From contig NC_080568.1 in assembly GCF_030253575.1 (NCBI RefSeq), positions 3,241,501-3,305,500 of the forward strand: a stretch of DNA of 64,000 nt. Reading direction: 5' to 3'. The notes below the pieces were generated by a model. It was not told the origin of the DNA and did not search any database. It saw only the letters and a list, made by a program, of their open reading frames with translations. Positions 34,109 to 45,733 of the stretch are shown one piece after another (within the stretch, counting starts at the first letter, position 1; the number at the start of each line of letters is the position of its first letter). This DNA comes from Rhododendron vialii. Lineage: Eukaryota > Streptophyta > Magnoliopsida > Ericales > Ericaceae. A program made the position numbers and the translations under genes.

Positions 34109-34341
34109 ACCGAGAAATTTTTCTCTGTGAGGTGGGTACCAACTTGGTGTCCGAGCAATACATCCGAGCCGTTTAAAAGCGTATTGGACAGTCTGGATTG
34201 AACCATTTCCTCTCCTCTTACCTCAATACACTCTCTCCTCTTTCTCTTTACAAATCCGAGCCGTCCAAAACCGAAATAGACTGCCCGGATTCGCCGAGTA
34301 GGCACCACGTGGTACCCGCTCGCACTGAATCTTCTCCCAAC
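34109..34341. mobile_element. Foldback MITE (GTGAGGTGGGTACC arms)
   Basis: Left GTGAGGTGGGTACCAACTTG and right CACCACGTGGTACCCGCTCG are inverted. GAGCCGTTTAAAAGCG and GAGCCGTCCAAAACCG lie in the arms. Confidence 0.6.
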
Positions 34342-35013
34342 ATGACGTGACGGCAAGTGTTAAAATTAAGGACGACGTCGTCGACGTGACACCCCGCCGG
34401 CACACGCGACTGTGATCTCTGTGGAAATCTTCAACGCATGCACCTTAACCGACGGACGAGTTCATCGCATCTCATTCATCCGGAATTTTATAAATTGCTA
34501 AAATGAATTTTTAATTGAGTAGAAGTAATAACTTTGCACTCTACTTTCTTAAAAAATGGATTCTGAAAATTTTCATTTGTAGAGTTTAAAATTACCTTCA
34601 ATACAAATGCTAGAAAAACAAGTTTTGGAGTGCATTAATTTACACTAAAGGGGAGTGCGAAAATTATTTTAACGATAATTTACCGAGAAATTTTAAAAAA
34701 AATTCAGATGAATGCAAAAATCTCTCGACTGAAAACTACTATCGTCAATATGAATGACCAATCAAATTTTTTCTACAAAAGTTCAGAAATGAGAAACAAA
34801 TAGAACCTTGTCATCTCTTTTGTTAATATTTTCCTAGGAATCAAACTTCCCACACGTAAAGATTTCACGTGTGATGTCCATTTTAATATAAAGAGGGACA
34901 TATCACAATTTTCTTTGACGGTTCAAGTCGTTTATTTTTTAAGTATCATGATGTACTTATAAGTCGTAGAAAATGTGAAATTTAGTGTAAGTCGCCAAAG
35001 TTAGAAATATATA

Positions 35014-35295
35014 CTCTCTCCGTCCCATTTTTAAAGTCCAGTATTTCATTTAGAGCTGTCTCTTAATAATTGTTCATTTTGTAAAATTAGTGGGTAAAAG
35101 TTGGTACATTTTCTATTTTGCCCCTAAAAGTAGATTCCATTTTGAAAAGTTAGTGAGTAAAAATGTAATGACGATGTCTCCATAGAGAGTAAAGAGGGAA
35201 AGTGGAGGTAAAAGTTAATGTGAAAGGTATACTGATGATTTTTTTTTAATAAATTAGAGTTACGAAGCAGAACATTTAAAAAGGGACGAAGGGAG
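35014..35295. mobile_element. Stowaway MITE
   Basis: Left CTCTCTCCGTCCCATTTTTA and right TTTAAAAAGGGACGAAGGGAG are the classic CTCCCTCCGTCC-type termini, flanked by TA on both sides (35012-35013 and 35296-35297). Confidence 0.9.
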
Positions 35296-35383
35296 TATGA
35301 GTTTTGTTCCGGACTTTTTAAAACCCACCCTCTCCGTGCTAATTTTTTTGTAGCGTGGAACACTTACATCAAATTAGAAAATA

Positions 35384-35619
35384 CTCATTCTGTCCCAATT
35401 TAATTGTCTTTTTTGAAAGTTCGTGTAACATTTTAATTGATTATATATTATAATTTATAATGTTTTATATGATTTCAAAAATATTGTATTATAGAACTAA
35501 TCAAGATCTATTGAATAAGATCGATATTCGATATGAAATTCATTACGGATTTAAAAATATAACTTATTTTTTAGCTGGTTAGAATAGAACGAGAAATAAT
35601 TAAATTGGAACGGAGGAAG
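35384..35619. mobile_element. Stowaway-like MITE
   Basis: Left CTCATTCTGTCCCAATTTAA and right TTAAATTGGAACGGAGGAAG are inverted and flanked by TA (35382-35383 and 35620-35621). Confidence 0.85.
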
Positions 35620-35744
35620 TAAGAAGAAGAAGAATTCGTAGCGTTGTGATTTTAATTTCCCATACGTAATTTTGGATTCGGCTTTCGATGGTGACAATAA
35701 AATGTCTTCTGGTTTTGGACATGGAAATTGCTTGTAGTTGTCTG

Positions 35745-36191
35745 ACAACATCAGTAGTAATGGTGATAATCAAAATTAATAATTAAAATGTGTTACGTTA
35801 GTATTTAATTATTTATTTAGTCTATAATCAAATTTAACAACTTTTACCTCCACATTGGTTATTTTTTGCACCTCTAACAAAAAAAAACTCACAATACACA
35901 ATGCAAATTTGTCCAATCGCAAACGAGTTTCAATCACGCGCCCGACCATACCAAATTATTCGTCTCGATGAAATGATTCCAATATGGGGTGTTTTTGAGT
36001 TATTGAATTTTGAGTTTGGTTATTGAGTTTTAATTATTGGAAAAAATTGTTAAGTTTGGTTATGAAATGGGTAAAATTTGGTCATTTGCTAAACGACTTG
36101 TAACTTTGCTTATTACAATATGGGGTATTTTTTGAGCATTGTTGTTAAATTTGTTTATCCACGTTTATTTGCTTATTACAATAGGGATGCT
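35745..36191. mobile_element. PIF/Tourist-like MITE family D, copy 2 (one end decayed)
   Basis: The right end is CAATAGGGATGCTC followed by TAA. The left end keeps only a diverged form of the terminus. The interior matches the inverse of the 19035-19489 copy (TAATCAAATTTAACAACTTT, CCAAATTATTCGTCTCGATG). Confidence 0.75.
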
Positions 36192-36524
36192 CTAAGTCAA
36201 TGTTTGATTTGCAAAAGGGCAGTCCAAGTTTTCACAACCGTCAGATAATGTTTTTAATGGTCCAGATTTGTTTTTATATTCTCACAGCAAAAGTATTCAA
36301 CAGATCTAAACTATTACGTAATTGTCAATATGAACGGTTTAAATTGAACTACACACAATTTTCTATTGTTGGCTGTCAAGAAGTCGGATCCTTTGCAACA
36401 TCAAAGATGGATCTGGACAGAGAATGCTTAAAATAAAATAAATACTCCATAAGTTTAAAATTGGGAAAGTAAAACAAAAAAGAAAAAGTGTAAACTGAAA
36501 CCTCTGTTTTTTGTGCCAATACGC

Positions 36525-36705
36525 TCTCTAGCTCAGTTGGTATTTATTGGTCCTCCCAATGTGGAAGGCGAAGCTAGGGTTCGAGCTTCGTCGTGAATGT
36601 TTGAGATTAGGGCTATGAGTATCTTCTGAAACTCTTTGTGGACCTAACCTGCTAACACCTCACTAATTCCCACTGATGTATACAATATTAGAAAGAAATA
36701 AAGAA
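36525..36705 (+). mobile_element. tRNA-derived SINE
   Basis: A-box TAGCTCAGTTGG (about 36531-36542) and B-box-like GGGTTCGAGCTTC (about 36576-36588) are followed by CTAACACCTCACTAATTCCC, TATACAATATT and an A-rich tail. It is related to the unit at 27140-27310. Confidence 0.78.
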
Positions 36706-36715
36706 AACCCCTAGG

Positions 36716-36945
36716 ATATTGATAATGACACTCTCCAAATTTATAATGCCACTCTCTAAATTGATAACTGTACTCTTTTTTGAGATTGACATTATAAATT
36801 TAGAGAGTGACATTATAAATTGGCTGCTGATTTTCGCACTCCCTTTTATGTTAACCACTCCCCAGCAAGTGTATTTTGGTACAAAAATACATTTACAGAG
36901 AGTAGCATTAACAAAAAATAGAGTGGCAAAATTATTTTCCTATAA
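36716..36945. repeat. Foldback and family G-like repeat
   Basis: ACTCTCCAAATTTATAATG and CATTATAAATTTAGAGAGTG (about 36729-36812) form a hairpin. It is followed by a family G-like part (CAGCAAGTGTATTTTGGTAC ... AAAAATAGAGTGGCAAAAT). Confidence 0.5.
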
Positions 36946-37251
36946 ATTCCCAAAACCTAAGTTTTATGCTGAATAAGAATTACCACCCCTTTTGACTTTG
37001 ACTTTAACAGGCTCCGTCGTCGACAAGTACCAAGAACCAGTCTACCGGCACAGTCTGTGCACAGATTTTCTGTGCCAGTAGACTTTCCGGAGTACCAAGG
37101 ATTAACTGATGGAGTTTGTTTCAAACTAACCTTTTCTCTTCACGCGAATTCCCATGGATCATGGATGCTAATCGTCATGTATAGGGAGAAGTTAAGTTTA
37201 GTCCCGGAAGCGCAAGCGCGTGAAACGATTGTACAATTAATTATAAATGGG

Positions 37252-37366
37252 AAATAATTTTGTTATTTCTTTTTTTGTTAATGTCATTTTCTATAAAAGT
37301 ATTTTTGCATCAAAAATATACTTGCAGTGGAGTGGTGTTAACAAAACAAAGAGCGACAAAATCAGC
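37252..37366. mobile_element. Foldback MITE family G, copy
   Basis: ATTTTGTTATTTCTTTTTTT and GTTAACAAAACAAAGAGCGA form the arms around the AAGTATTTTTGCAT / AAATATACTTGCAG centre. Confidence 0.6.
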
Positions 37367-37395
37367 AGCTTTATAAATTCTTTATTAGTTTGACG

Positions 37396-38110
37396 TAGGA
37401 GTGAGCAAAATAACCATGAAACCGTGAATCCAGTCCAAACCAATCCAAACCGAATAATTTGGTTTGATTTTTTAATGATGCGGTTAGGTCTTGGTTTAAA
37501 AAAAATAAAAACCGTGTTAAATGGTTTGGTTTATGGATTTACATTAATGGTTCTGGTTCCAAACCAATCCGAACCGTGTGATAGACACACACACATATAG
37601 TATATAATTTGTTTAGATATACTTAATAAACTTAATTTCCTTATCTAATACTCTATTCCACCACCCTATTCTTTTCTTTCACTTTCAATATTAATTTCCT
37701 AAACTTTCTATTCCTACAATTTCATTACGCTAAACATACATGGTTTGGGCTTAGTAAAGTGATTTCCTACTTTTTTATCTCGGTAACTTACTTTCTAATG
37801 TATTCTATTCTTATTTAGTTGATTGATGTTAGTGAGTTTTGATGATTTTAATATATTAATTTCAATATAACTTTTAGTTTAAGTTATCTATGCAATTTTA
37901 AGTACTTAAAATAGTTTATAGTAATGATATCTCAATTTTAAACGAACCGTGGTTTAAAACCGAAACCAAACCGCCTTTGAATGGTTTGGATTGGTTTGGT
38001 TTTATGAATTTTATGGATTGATTTGGTTCTTTAAATTCATAATCCGTAAATAGTGGTTTGGTTATTGGATTACTATAAAATCAGACCAATCCGATCCATG
38101 CTCACCCCTA
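37396..38110. mobile_element. Non-autonomous hAT-like element, 715 bp
   Basis: Termini TAGGAGTGAGCA and TGCTCACCCCTA are inverted. The target duplication GTTTGACG is exact and 8 bp long (37388-37395 and 38111-38118), the length made by hAT transposases. Subterminal zones repeat AACCAATCC/GGTTTGG words many times in both orientations, as hAT transposase-binding regions often do. No transposase frame is present. Confidence 0.88.
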
Positions 38111-38118
38111 GTTTGACG

Positions 38119-39620
38119 TGCACACAAGTTCATCTGGATGACAATACGAGAAAAAGAAGAAGAAAAGAGGATGTATTTCAAATACTTATATCATAACTTT
38201 TTACTTTATTTAACCATAGTATAGGCTTAACATTTTTTTTAGAAGACGATTAGAAATATATTTGACAACTCGTATTTTCATATTTTTTGAATCCAACAAT
38301 ATGACTTGATAAAATATAACTCTAAATTATTTATGTGAATACTTACTTAAATTTGTTTATCTTTTTATAAGATCTATTTCTGAGGGCTTATTTGAGAATC
38401 CAAAAAGTTAATACATATTCTTATGTTGGATTTTCCATATTAAATGAGTTTCTTATCTCTCTTTGTTTTTTTTAATACTTTTTTCACATTTATTTTGACT
38501 ACAGATAGATTGTTTGTCATACTTTTAATCAAAACAAATATTTTTTTTGTCATACTTGGAAATAATGAATAAATACAAATAAAGTTAATCTAAGAGAGTT
38601 CCTATCGCATATTTCAAATTTTGCATATTTAATGACTATGTTTAAAAGTTTACTATACTTTTAAGGTTGATTTTGGATAGAAATAAATTCATTCGAGATT
38701 TGACATGGTAAAATATAGACAAATACTGTACTAATATAAACATGGTATACATAAACATACCAACAACTTTCCATGTCCCTCCTCTTAAATCACTTTCATT
38801 GCAAGATAATCTGGAAACAAAATATTCTGTAAAGGCTTTGATTTCGGCACTCGACTTTTTGATACTTAAAAATTTGCCATGTTCTAAAAATCATGCTACG
38901 TGTTCTAAAAATCGTGCTACGTGTATTTTTTAAGAATTGAAAGACAACTGCGACTACCAAAACAAAATGTGGAGTGACAAATCATTTTTCGATTTTGTAA
39001 AATGTGGAGTCCTAATCCTCTATTCCAATCTTTTTGTTCAATCTAAAAAATTTAACCATTTTAAGAAACACAATGATTATATGTAAAAAGATCTTTAAAA
39101 GATACAAATTTTCATATTTACCCTTAAAACTTCTTAAAAATGTTACTTTATAGTACCAATAAAGGTGGTGTAAAAAGGGAAATTTGAATCATTTAAAAGT
39201 CAAATGAAAAAATATTTTGAGACACGTTAAAATTATAAAGCGGACAAATAAATTGGACCGGGCTGAATACTAACCACGAGAGTGATATCCACGCGCTGGC
39301 GAGCGACAGGTGTTTCCTCCGAAATCCGTTCCGTTTGTTTACGAAAATTAAAACCGTAGTCAGTTAACAACTTCCAAAACAAACCCAGTTAATCCTAGAG
39401 AGAGAGAGAGAGAGAGAGTAACCAACATAAATACTAGAGGTTAACGAGAAGACCAGAATTGTACGTACTCGTATCTCTCGCTGTAAAGACACCGTCGGCG
39501 ACAACTACGAGGACGACGGACCGAGGAACCCGGCCAGCGCCCTTTGACCGACACAGGAAAAAAACCTCCAACATGGGTATTATCGTAAATACCCACACCC
39601 CTGCTGCGAGTAATATAATT
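38119..39620. other. AT-rich gene-free region ahead of the F-box/MYND gene
   Basis: Very AT-rich to about 39240, with no gene. A GA run lies at about 39398-39418. The last 300 bp become GC-richer and probably belong to the promoter of the gene that starts at 39821. Confidence 0.5.
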
Positions 39621-39687
39621 ATTTAATGGCATTCGGCTTTGTCGTTACTCTCTCGTGTGTTCCCTGTTTGATACGGTTCTCTCCTTG

Positions 39688-39696
39688 TATAAAAGG
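39688..39696 (+). promoter_or_regulatory. TATA box of the F-box/MYND gene
   Basis: TATAAAAGG stands 133 bp ahead of the chosen ATG. A CT-rich stretch at 39709-39720 is where plant transcription starts often fall, about 25-30 bp downstream. Confidence 0.7.
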
Positions 39697-39780
39697 CCTC
39701 GCCTCGCTCTCTCTCTCTCCCTTATCTTTCCAGAGAGAGAAACAAAGGACTTGTATTCACAGAGATTTCGATAGATACAT

Positions 39781-39816
39781 GTGTGTGTGTGTTTTTGGAG
39801 AGAGAGAGAGAGAGAG
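39781..39816 (+). repeat. (GT)n and (GA)n microsatellite in the leader of the F-box/MYND gene
   Basis: A short GT run (about 39780-39792) and a GA run (about 39798-39816) lie between an in-frame upstream ATG (39779) and the chosen start (39821). Confidence 0.9.
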
Positions 39817-39820
39817 GAGG

Positions 39821-42721
39821 ATGAGAACGAGGCAGGGGATTTGCTACCCGAAAGTGGACATGTGTGGGGACAGAAGAGTAAAGAGAAGAGGAGAATTTTC
39901 CGGTGAACGAAATTGTAGCCGGAAACGTTTGAAGACGTCGCCGGAGACTGCCGGAAAGCGTGATTTGTTCGACGGATTGCCTGATGATATCGTAATATCT
40001 ATACTCTGCAAACTCAGCTCCACCGCCGGTTGTCCCTCCGATTTCATCAACGTTTTGATAACGTATGGGTCCTCTCTCTTATAATTTATTGTTTTTTTTG
40101 TTAAAAGATGCAAAAAAAATTTTTTTATAGAAATTTAGGTTGTATTGGAAATGATTTTGGGTTGCCCTGTTTTCGTAAAATTGCCCCTGTTTCCGTAAAA
40201 TTTCGAGCAATTTTACGAAAACAAACGAAAATGCATTGATTCGGACATAATTGTATTCAAAACCGTGTGATGTATATGGGTCCTACACTATAGAAATAGA
40301 GCCAAAGTAACACGATTCTGCAAAGATTAGAAATGGATCCATTTTTTGTTGCATCCGTGCGCAAATCGGTGCACTTTATCTATGTCCGTAATATTTCTCT
40401 TCACATTTTTTTGGTCTCCGGGATTTTCGTAGTATATTTTTTAAAAGAGGCATTTGTGTTTTTAACAAATAAAACTCTGTCTTGGATTGGAAAATGTGAT
40501 TAATTTTTTTTTTATTTTTTGTTTATTTATTGGAACAGATGCAAGAGATTAAATGCGTTGGGTCTTCAATCGATGGTTCTGTCGAAAGCGTCAACGAAAG
40601 TGCTCGCCGTCAAAGCAACGAGTTGGTCCGAGTCCGCTCACCGGTTCCTGAAACAGTGTGCCGATTCCGGAAACGTTGAAGCCTCCTACACTCTGGGCAT
40701 GGTCAGTACTTAAATCACTCAGCACGCATACATAGATGTCTCGAGTTTTACTTTTATTGAATTACTGCCGGGTTTGGACCGCAGAGAACAGTCCCTTCAA
40801 TCTCAATCTTCAAAAGTACGTTTCAAAAGGTTCAAATTTGCTAAGAGACTCGGACGTGTAAGAATTTGTAACAAGTTATACAATTGATTATTTATAAAAA
40901 AAAGTTTTACAATTGATTGTCGAAATAAATAGTCTAGATGTGACTACCTACGTACTTTGACATCAATAGCTTCTCTCTTTTGGCGAAAAGATAGGATGAT
41001 ATGTCTTGTTTGTTTTCCTTTTTGAAAAAAAAATTTCAATTCAAAAAATATTCATTATCTCTATTTTCAATTATTACTATCCACTCATTATTCGTATTTT
41101 TAATCATTATTCTCATTTCTTACTCTCCACTCATTACCCCAATTTCATAAAAAATTGAAATTTGTGACATTTCTTATAAAAAAATTTCTCAAAAATTCAT
41201 CCAAACACAACAAGTACTATGTTCGTATTTGTTAGATTACTACGAGTTCCAAACTCCTGTCTATAGGAGTCGAACCAGGTCGAGTTGACAATAATAGATT
41301 CACTAAAGTGAAATTAGTAGTATTGTTTTTTTTTTTTCCGGCAACCTATGGAATTATTATTGTTATTTGAATGCTCATTCAAATGTTGGAATTTTTCCAA
41401 AAAATGCCAGGGCTATGTAAATTTTAAGTTGACCAAACGCGGCCTTATTCTATTTGGACTCACAAATTGAGGGTTTGTTTTTTTGTCTGTCAATACAGAT
41501 TCGTTTCTACTGCTTGCAAAACAGAGGAACCGGAGCTTCACTAATGGCCAAAGCCGCGATTAACTCTCACGCGCAGGCTCTCTACTCTCTAGCCGTGATT
41601 CAGTTCAACGGCAGCGGCGGCTCGAAGAACGACAAGGACCTCCGGGCCGGTGTGGCCCTATGCGCTCGAGCCGCTTTCCTAGGACACATCGACGCCCTCC
41701 GCGAGCTGGGCCACTGCTTTCAAGACGGCTACGGCGTGCCCCGGAACGTGGCCGAGGGGCGCCGGTTTCTAGTCCAAGCCAACGCCCGCGAGCTAGCTGC
41801 CGTCCTCTCCGTTTCCAACTCGGCTCTCAACTCCGGCTCGTGGCTCGCTTGGAAGGTAAGTCCTGGAGGGAGCATGTGCCCACTGGAGGCTAATCTGTAC
41901 TTATAATATTAATTAATCTTTTTTTGAACTAATATTATTAGATAAGTAATCTAAAAGAAGCATTTTTTAGACGTAAGTACAATAGTGACGTCTTGTTTAC
42001 TTTAAGGGATCGGATCCTATCTGGTTCAAATTTTTGGACCGGAGGAAACAATTCAAATCTGTACCGTACTTTGGCAAAAGGAATGGTCCGAATCAGCTAA
42101 AGTTCTTTTCGTGCAAAGAATTTTATTCTTCTAATAAAGAGTTTTTGAGCAGATTCAAACCATTGCTCATGCAAAAGGTTTTAGAAATTAACTAAATAAA
42201 AAGGCAAACTAATCGGACGTATTTGTTGTATTTTTATTTTGAATGCAATTTTCCCGTTAGCCTATCGTTGTTTATTGAAATTTTGTTCTTGAAATTGTGT
42301 TTAATAGGTGCCCCAACTTGGGTCGATTTCTGGCTGCGCCACTAGCTGCCCGTTACTCAGCGATTTCGGCTGCAACGTTCCGGCACCCGAACCGCACCCG
42401 GCAAGTCAGTTTCTTACGGAGTGGTTCGCAGCTCGGGGCGGGGTACCGGGTCCAGGTCTCCGATTGTGTTCACATGTCGGGTGCGGCCGACCCGAGACGA
42501 GGAGGCACGAGTTTCGGCGGTGTTCTGTTTGTGGGGTGGTGAATTACTGCTCTCGAGCGTGCCAGGCGCTCGATTGGAAGATGCGACATAAGGCGGAGTG
42601 CGCACCCTTGGAACGGTGGCTTGACGGAAATGGCGACGAGGATGGTAACGGTAACGCTGATGGTAACGAGAATGGGGATGTGGATGCCAATGGGGATTAT
42701 GATGGTATGGTTGTGAGTTAA
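39821..42721 (+). CDS. F-box protein with Sel1-like repeats and C-terminal MYND zinc finger, 4 exons
   Basis: Exons are 39821-40062, 40539-40701, 41499-41855 and 42308-42721 (GT-AG; 1176 nt, 391 residues). The F-box spans about residues 49-95 (DLFDGLPDDIVISILCKLSS) and should bind SKP1 in an SCF ubiquitin ligase. Residues about 110-245 have Sel1/TPR-like helices (CADSGNVEASYTLGM; LGHCFQDGYGVPRNVAEGRR). The MYND finger is residues 307-351 with ligands C307, C312, C325, C328, C334, C338, H347 and C351. It matches the Arabidopsis At1g67340/At5g50450 type in architecture and length. The tail (358-391) is Gly/Asn/Asp-rich and low in complexity. ATG 39821 has A at -3; the in-frame ATG at 39779 has a poor context and would add microsatellite-encoded residues. 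Substrates are unknown. Confidence 0.95.
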
Positions 42722-42970
42722 TTTTGACGCGGTTGATCACAATAGGGACTGCGAATGTGACGATGGTGTCGGTTGCGGCGATGTTAACGGGACTGTGAAT
42801 GCGAGGACGGTAATGATAGGCATCGGTAGCGGTGATGTTAACGGAGATGGGGACGTGAATGCGAGGACGGTGACGGTAGGCATCGGTAGCGGTATGTTAA
42901 CAGAGATGGGGATGACAATGGGGTTACGATTCGTACGAATCGATAGTTAATTTTGACGGCGGTGTATTAA
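42715..42970 (+). repeat. Minisatellite after the stop codon of the F-box/MYND gene
   Basis: Units that start GTTAACGGGA / GTTAACGGAGATGGGG and contain GTGAATGCGAGGACGGT and AGGCATCGGTAGCGGT lie at 42783-42836, 42837-42895 and 42896 onward. GTTAATTTTGACG, which holds the stop codon at 42716-42728, recurs at about 42947. The units resemble the Gly/Asn/Asp-coding end of the gene. Confidence 0.8.
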
Positions 42971-43451
42971 GATGGGACGGTGAATGTGACGGTAACGGCA
43001 CTTGAGTCTTTGAAGATGGTAAGAGAACAAAATTTGTAGCCATTTTTGGTGCAAAATTCAGCTTGTAGGGGTGGGGGGGGGAAGGGTTAAATAGAGCACA
43101 ATTTTTTGTATGTGGTGGTTTTCTGCCCTAAAATTTCCATAATTTTGATTCTTAGCTTCAAAGATTTTTTTTTAAATTTTATTTCCATCCTTGTGGTAAT
43201 TTTTTTTTGGGAACCAGCTTTGCCGGAATTTGCCACGTATATCAATGTTGTTCGATTTAACAAGCTATGAACGGCTCGGAGCATAATCAGAGATGCCCTA
43301 AAGGGTAAAAGACTAAAGAGAATAATGTAGTCGTGCTTTAAAATTTGTTGCAGAGAAACTCCTCACAATATTTTCTTTTTAATTTTTGGATTCAGTTGAT
43401 TTGTTTGAACTCAACCCAAAAATTGCTTTTAACTTGGTAAATGGATAAGAC

Positions 43452-43605
43452 TGGTTGCAAGTGGAGTGGAGTGGAGTGCAATTGGTATCTCCCTTATACT
43501 TCCATGCACATGAGCAAGGTTCGATTTTCGTAAATATTCATCTACCTCCCCAAGTCCCCTAAGATAGAGCATATTAGGATTAATGAATGGCACAAAGGAA
43601 AAAAT
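43452..43605 (+). mobile_element. SINE, 154 bp, with 8-bp target duplication
   Basis: Flanked by GATAAGAC at 43444-43451 and 43606-43613. It has GCAAGTGGAGTGGAGTGG near the head, a B-box-like AAGGTTCGATTTTC, CCTCCCCAAGTCCCCTA and an A-rich tail. The sister copy is at 45588-45733. Just downstream, AGGAGGAAAAAAGATAAGAC is repeated in tandem. Confidence 0.8.
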
Positions 43606-44036
43606 GATAAGACCGGGTCCTATTGGAAGAGATTAGAATTAACGAATGGCAGGAGGAAAAAAGATAAGACCGGCAGGAGGAAAAAAGATAAGACCGGTCC
43701 TATTGAAAGAGAGTAGCAGAAAATAACAAAATTAGGTAGTGGGATTGGATGAATAACCAAACCATATACGAAATCTGTCACAAGTTTAGGGCAAAAGAGA
43801 ATCTATCAAACCCTAGATGGAAAAAAAAGTCATCAACCTTAGATGGAAAATTCAAAACACAAGAAGAAGTCATAACTTTAGTGGGGGCCATTATCAATAG
43901 CTTCATCTTTCTCATGATTTTGGGTTTGGGCTCTTTTTTCTTTTCTTTTTTTTTCGGCGCTTCAGAAGTTCAAAGAAACAACGTAGTCCTACAACATATT
44001 TCAAATAATCTAATTATTACAATATTACATCCAGAG

Positions 44037-44192
44037 ATGTCCGAGCCCCGACCCATCTTCGAGCCGCGGAGAAGGGGGTTCATCCGTGACGGCAAAACCT
44101 TCCTCTCGTTCTGCTACGAGCTGAGCCTGGTGGCCGGCACTTTGGTTGGATTGGCGCGCGGTAGACATGGCTGGGTGGTGCTCCTTCATTGA
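44037..44192 (+). CDS. Unknown GC-rich small ORF (51 codons), possible gene fragment
   Basis: The frame starts MSEPRPIFEPRRRGFIRDGK and ends GRHGWVVLLH, with no family I recognise. GC is clearly higher than in the AT-rich flanks, and the frame also stays open upstream to 43749. It could be a captured exon, a pseudogene or chance. No splice partners are evident. Confidence 0.2.
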   Translation: MSEPRPIFEPRRRGFIRDGKTFLSFCYELSLVAGTLVGLARGRHGWVVLLH

Positions 44193-45133
44193 TTAGTTTT
44201 ACGGCGACAAGTAAAGTCCGACTCCATTTTAACGTCAAGGAGACCACTCTCGTCTCGAGCATAATTGTAAAAGCCTGATAAATAAATTCCCAAAATCTCA
44301 GCCTCCAGCCCTTCATGGCTAGACAAGTGAATGAGAAAATGATGTAAAGGGGAGACTAGAAAAGAATCTGGTTTCTCTGCAGTCTGTTGTTTGAAGAATT
44401 TTGTTAAAATTTGAACCGTTGAATACACAGATAAATAGCTGCGATGAACCGTCACGGCAGCTGCAGTCCAACTGCAAAGGAGCCGGGTCCATTAGGAAAG
44501 GCATCCGAGGTAATTTAGAATGATTATGCATATTTCCATCTGACACTTTTTCTTCTTGTGTTTTTGTTTTCATATTTGGTTGGTCAACAGACCAGAGTAG
44601 GAGATTGACCAACAAAAAGATGAAAGGAAAAAGGAGTGGATTAAAAGGAAGGGAAGGAATAGTGGGAGAGTCACATGTGGTGGTTTTGGTGGAACTTTAT
44701 TGCCTATCTGGAACCCAATAAAATAGGAAAATTTTGTGTAAGCACTAGTAAAAAACCAAACTTATCTTCCTTACCAAAATACTATAAACAAACCCTAATT
44801 CTTCCCAATAAAAATGCACTTATTCTCTTTTGATGAGACTGAAAAACACAATCACAATTTTAATTGCTACTTTAGAGAATTGGCATTTGCATCTTCCTTT
44901 TCTTTAATGAGTGAACAGAGGGAGCATAAAAGTGACGGGGCAATATTTTCTGGCGGAAGTGACAGGGTATCATACATACACTTCCATTTTGTGAACCAAG
45001 AAAGGGAGCATAATGGGGTTATTTGATTCTCCACAACAGGAAATATAATTAGAAATAGAGGGAAATTAAGGGAATAATAGCAAGCGCAAAAGGGAAATAA
45101 GGAACCAAAAATTTAGAAAGTGGGTTCTTGGGT

Positions 45134-45462
45134 TGCTACTTGATCTGGGCTCGATTACAAACTAACCTACTCGAGTTTGACATTGTGTTTGTTCGTTAAA
45201 AGGTCGCTCAAGGTTGATTTCTTACATAAATAAGCTATGCTCAAACACTTTTTAAAGCGCGTTAAGCTTTCAAATTAAGTTTGAACAAGATACTATTCGG
45301 CTCGTTCGACTTATGATGTATATAATAAAATTCATGCTACTCGAGAGATGCTCGTCTCATAAACAAGCTAATCTTGAACGTGTTTTGCAGCTTGTCAAGT
45401 TTTCAAGCCAAGATTAAAGAATAAACAACTCGGCTTGTTCAGCTCGTTATCACCCCTAACTT
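45134..45462. repeat. Dispersed repeat family B, copy 4 (reverse of the 18667 copy)
   Basis: Contains CTACTCGAGTTTGAC, TCGGCTCGTTCGACTTATGA and ends CAGCTCGTTATCACCCCTAA. Confidence 0.65.
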
Positions 45463-45587
45463 GATCTCCATCTCCTGCCTTCAATTAAAAACGAAAACAA
45501 TTAACAAATTAGTGTTTTTTTATTTTTATAACAAGGTGTCCAGTTCAACTTATTAGTCTTTTTTCTTGTTTGAGAAGAAAAGCATTC

Positions 45588-45733
45588 GCAAGTGGAGTGG
45601 AGTGTCTCCATTATATTCTCATGCACATGGGCAAGGTTCGATTCTTGTAAACACCCATCCCCCTCCCCAAGTCCCCTAGGATAGAGTAGATTAAGTTTAA
45701 CGAATGGCAAAACAAAAAAAGAAAAAGAAAAAA
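45588..45733 (+). mobile_element. SINE, 146 bp, with target duplication
   Basis: AGCATTC (extendable to AAAAGCATTC) flanks it at 45581-45587 and 45734-45740. It shares GCAAGTGGAGTGGAGTG, AAGGTTCGATTCTTG and CCTCCCCAAGTCCCCTA with the 43452 copy and ends in an A-rich tail. Confidence 0.85.

Noticed and set aside
36525-36600. Possible tRNA gene (TAGCTCAGTTGG with GGTTCGAGC)
   Set aside because: The acceptor stem and anticodon arm do not pair; it fits a SINE head instead.
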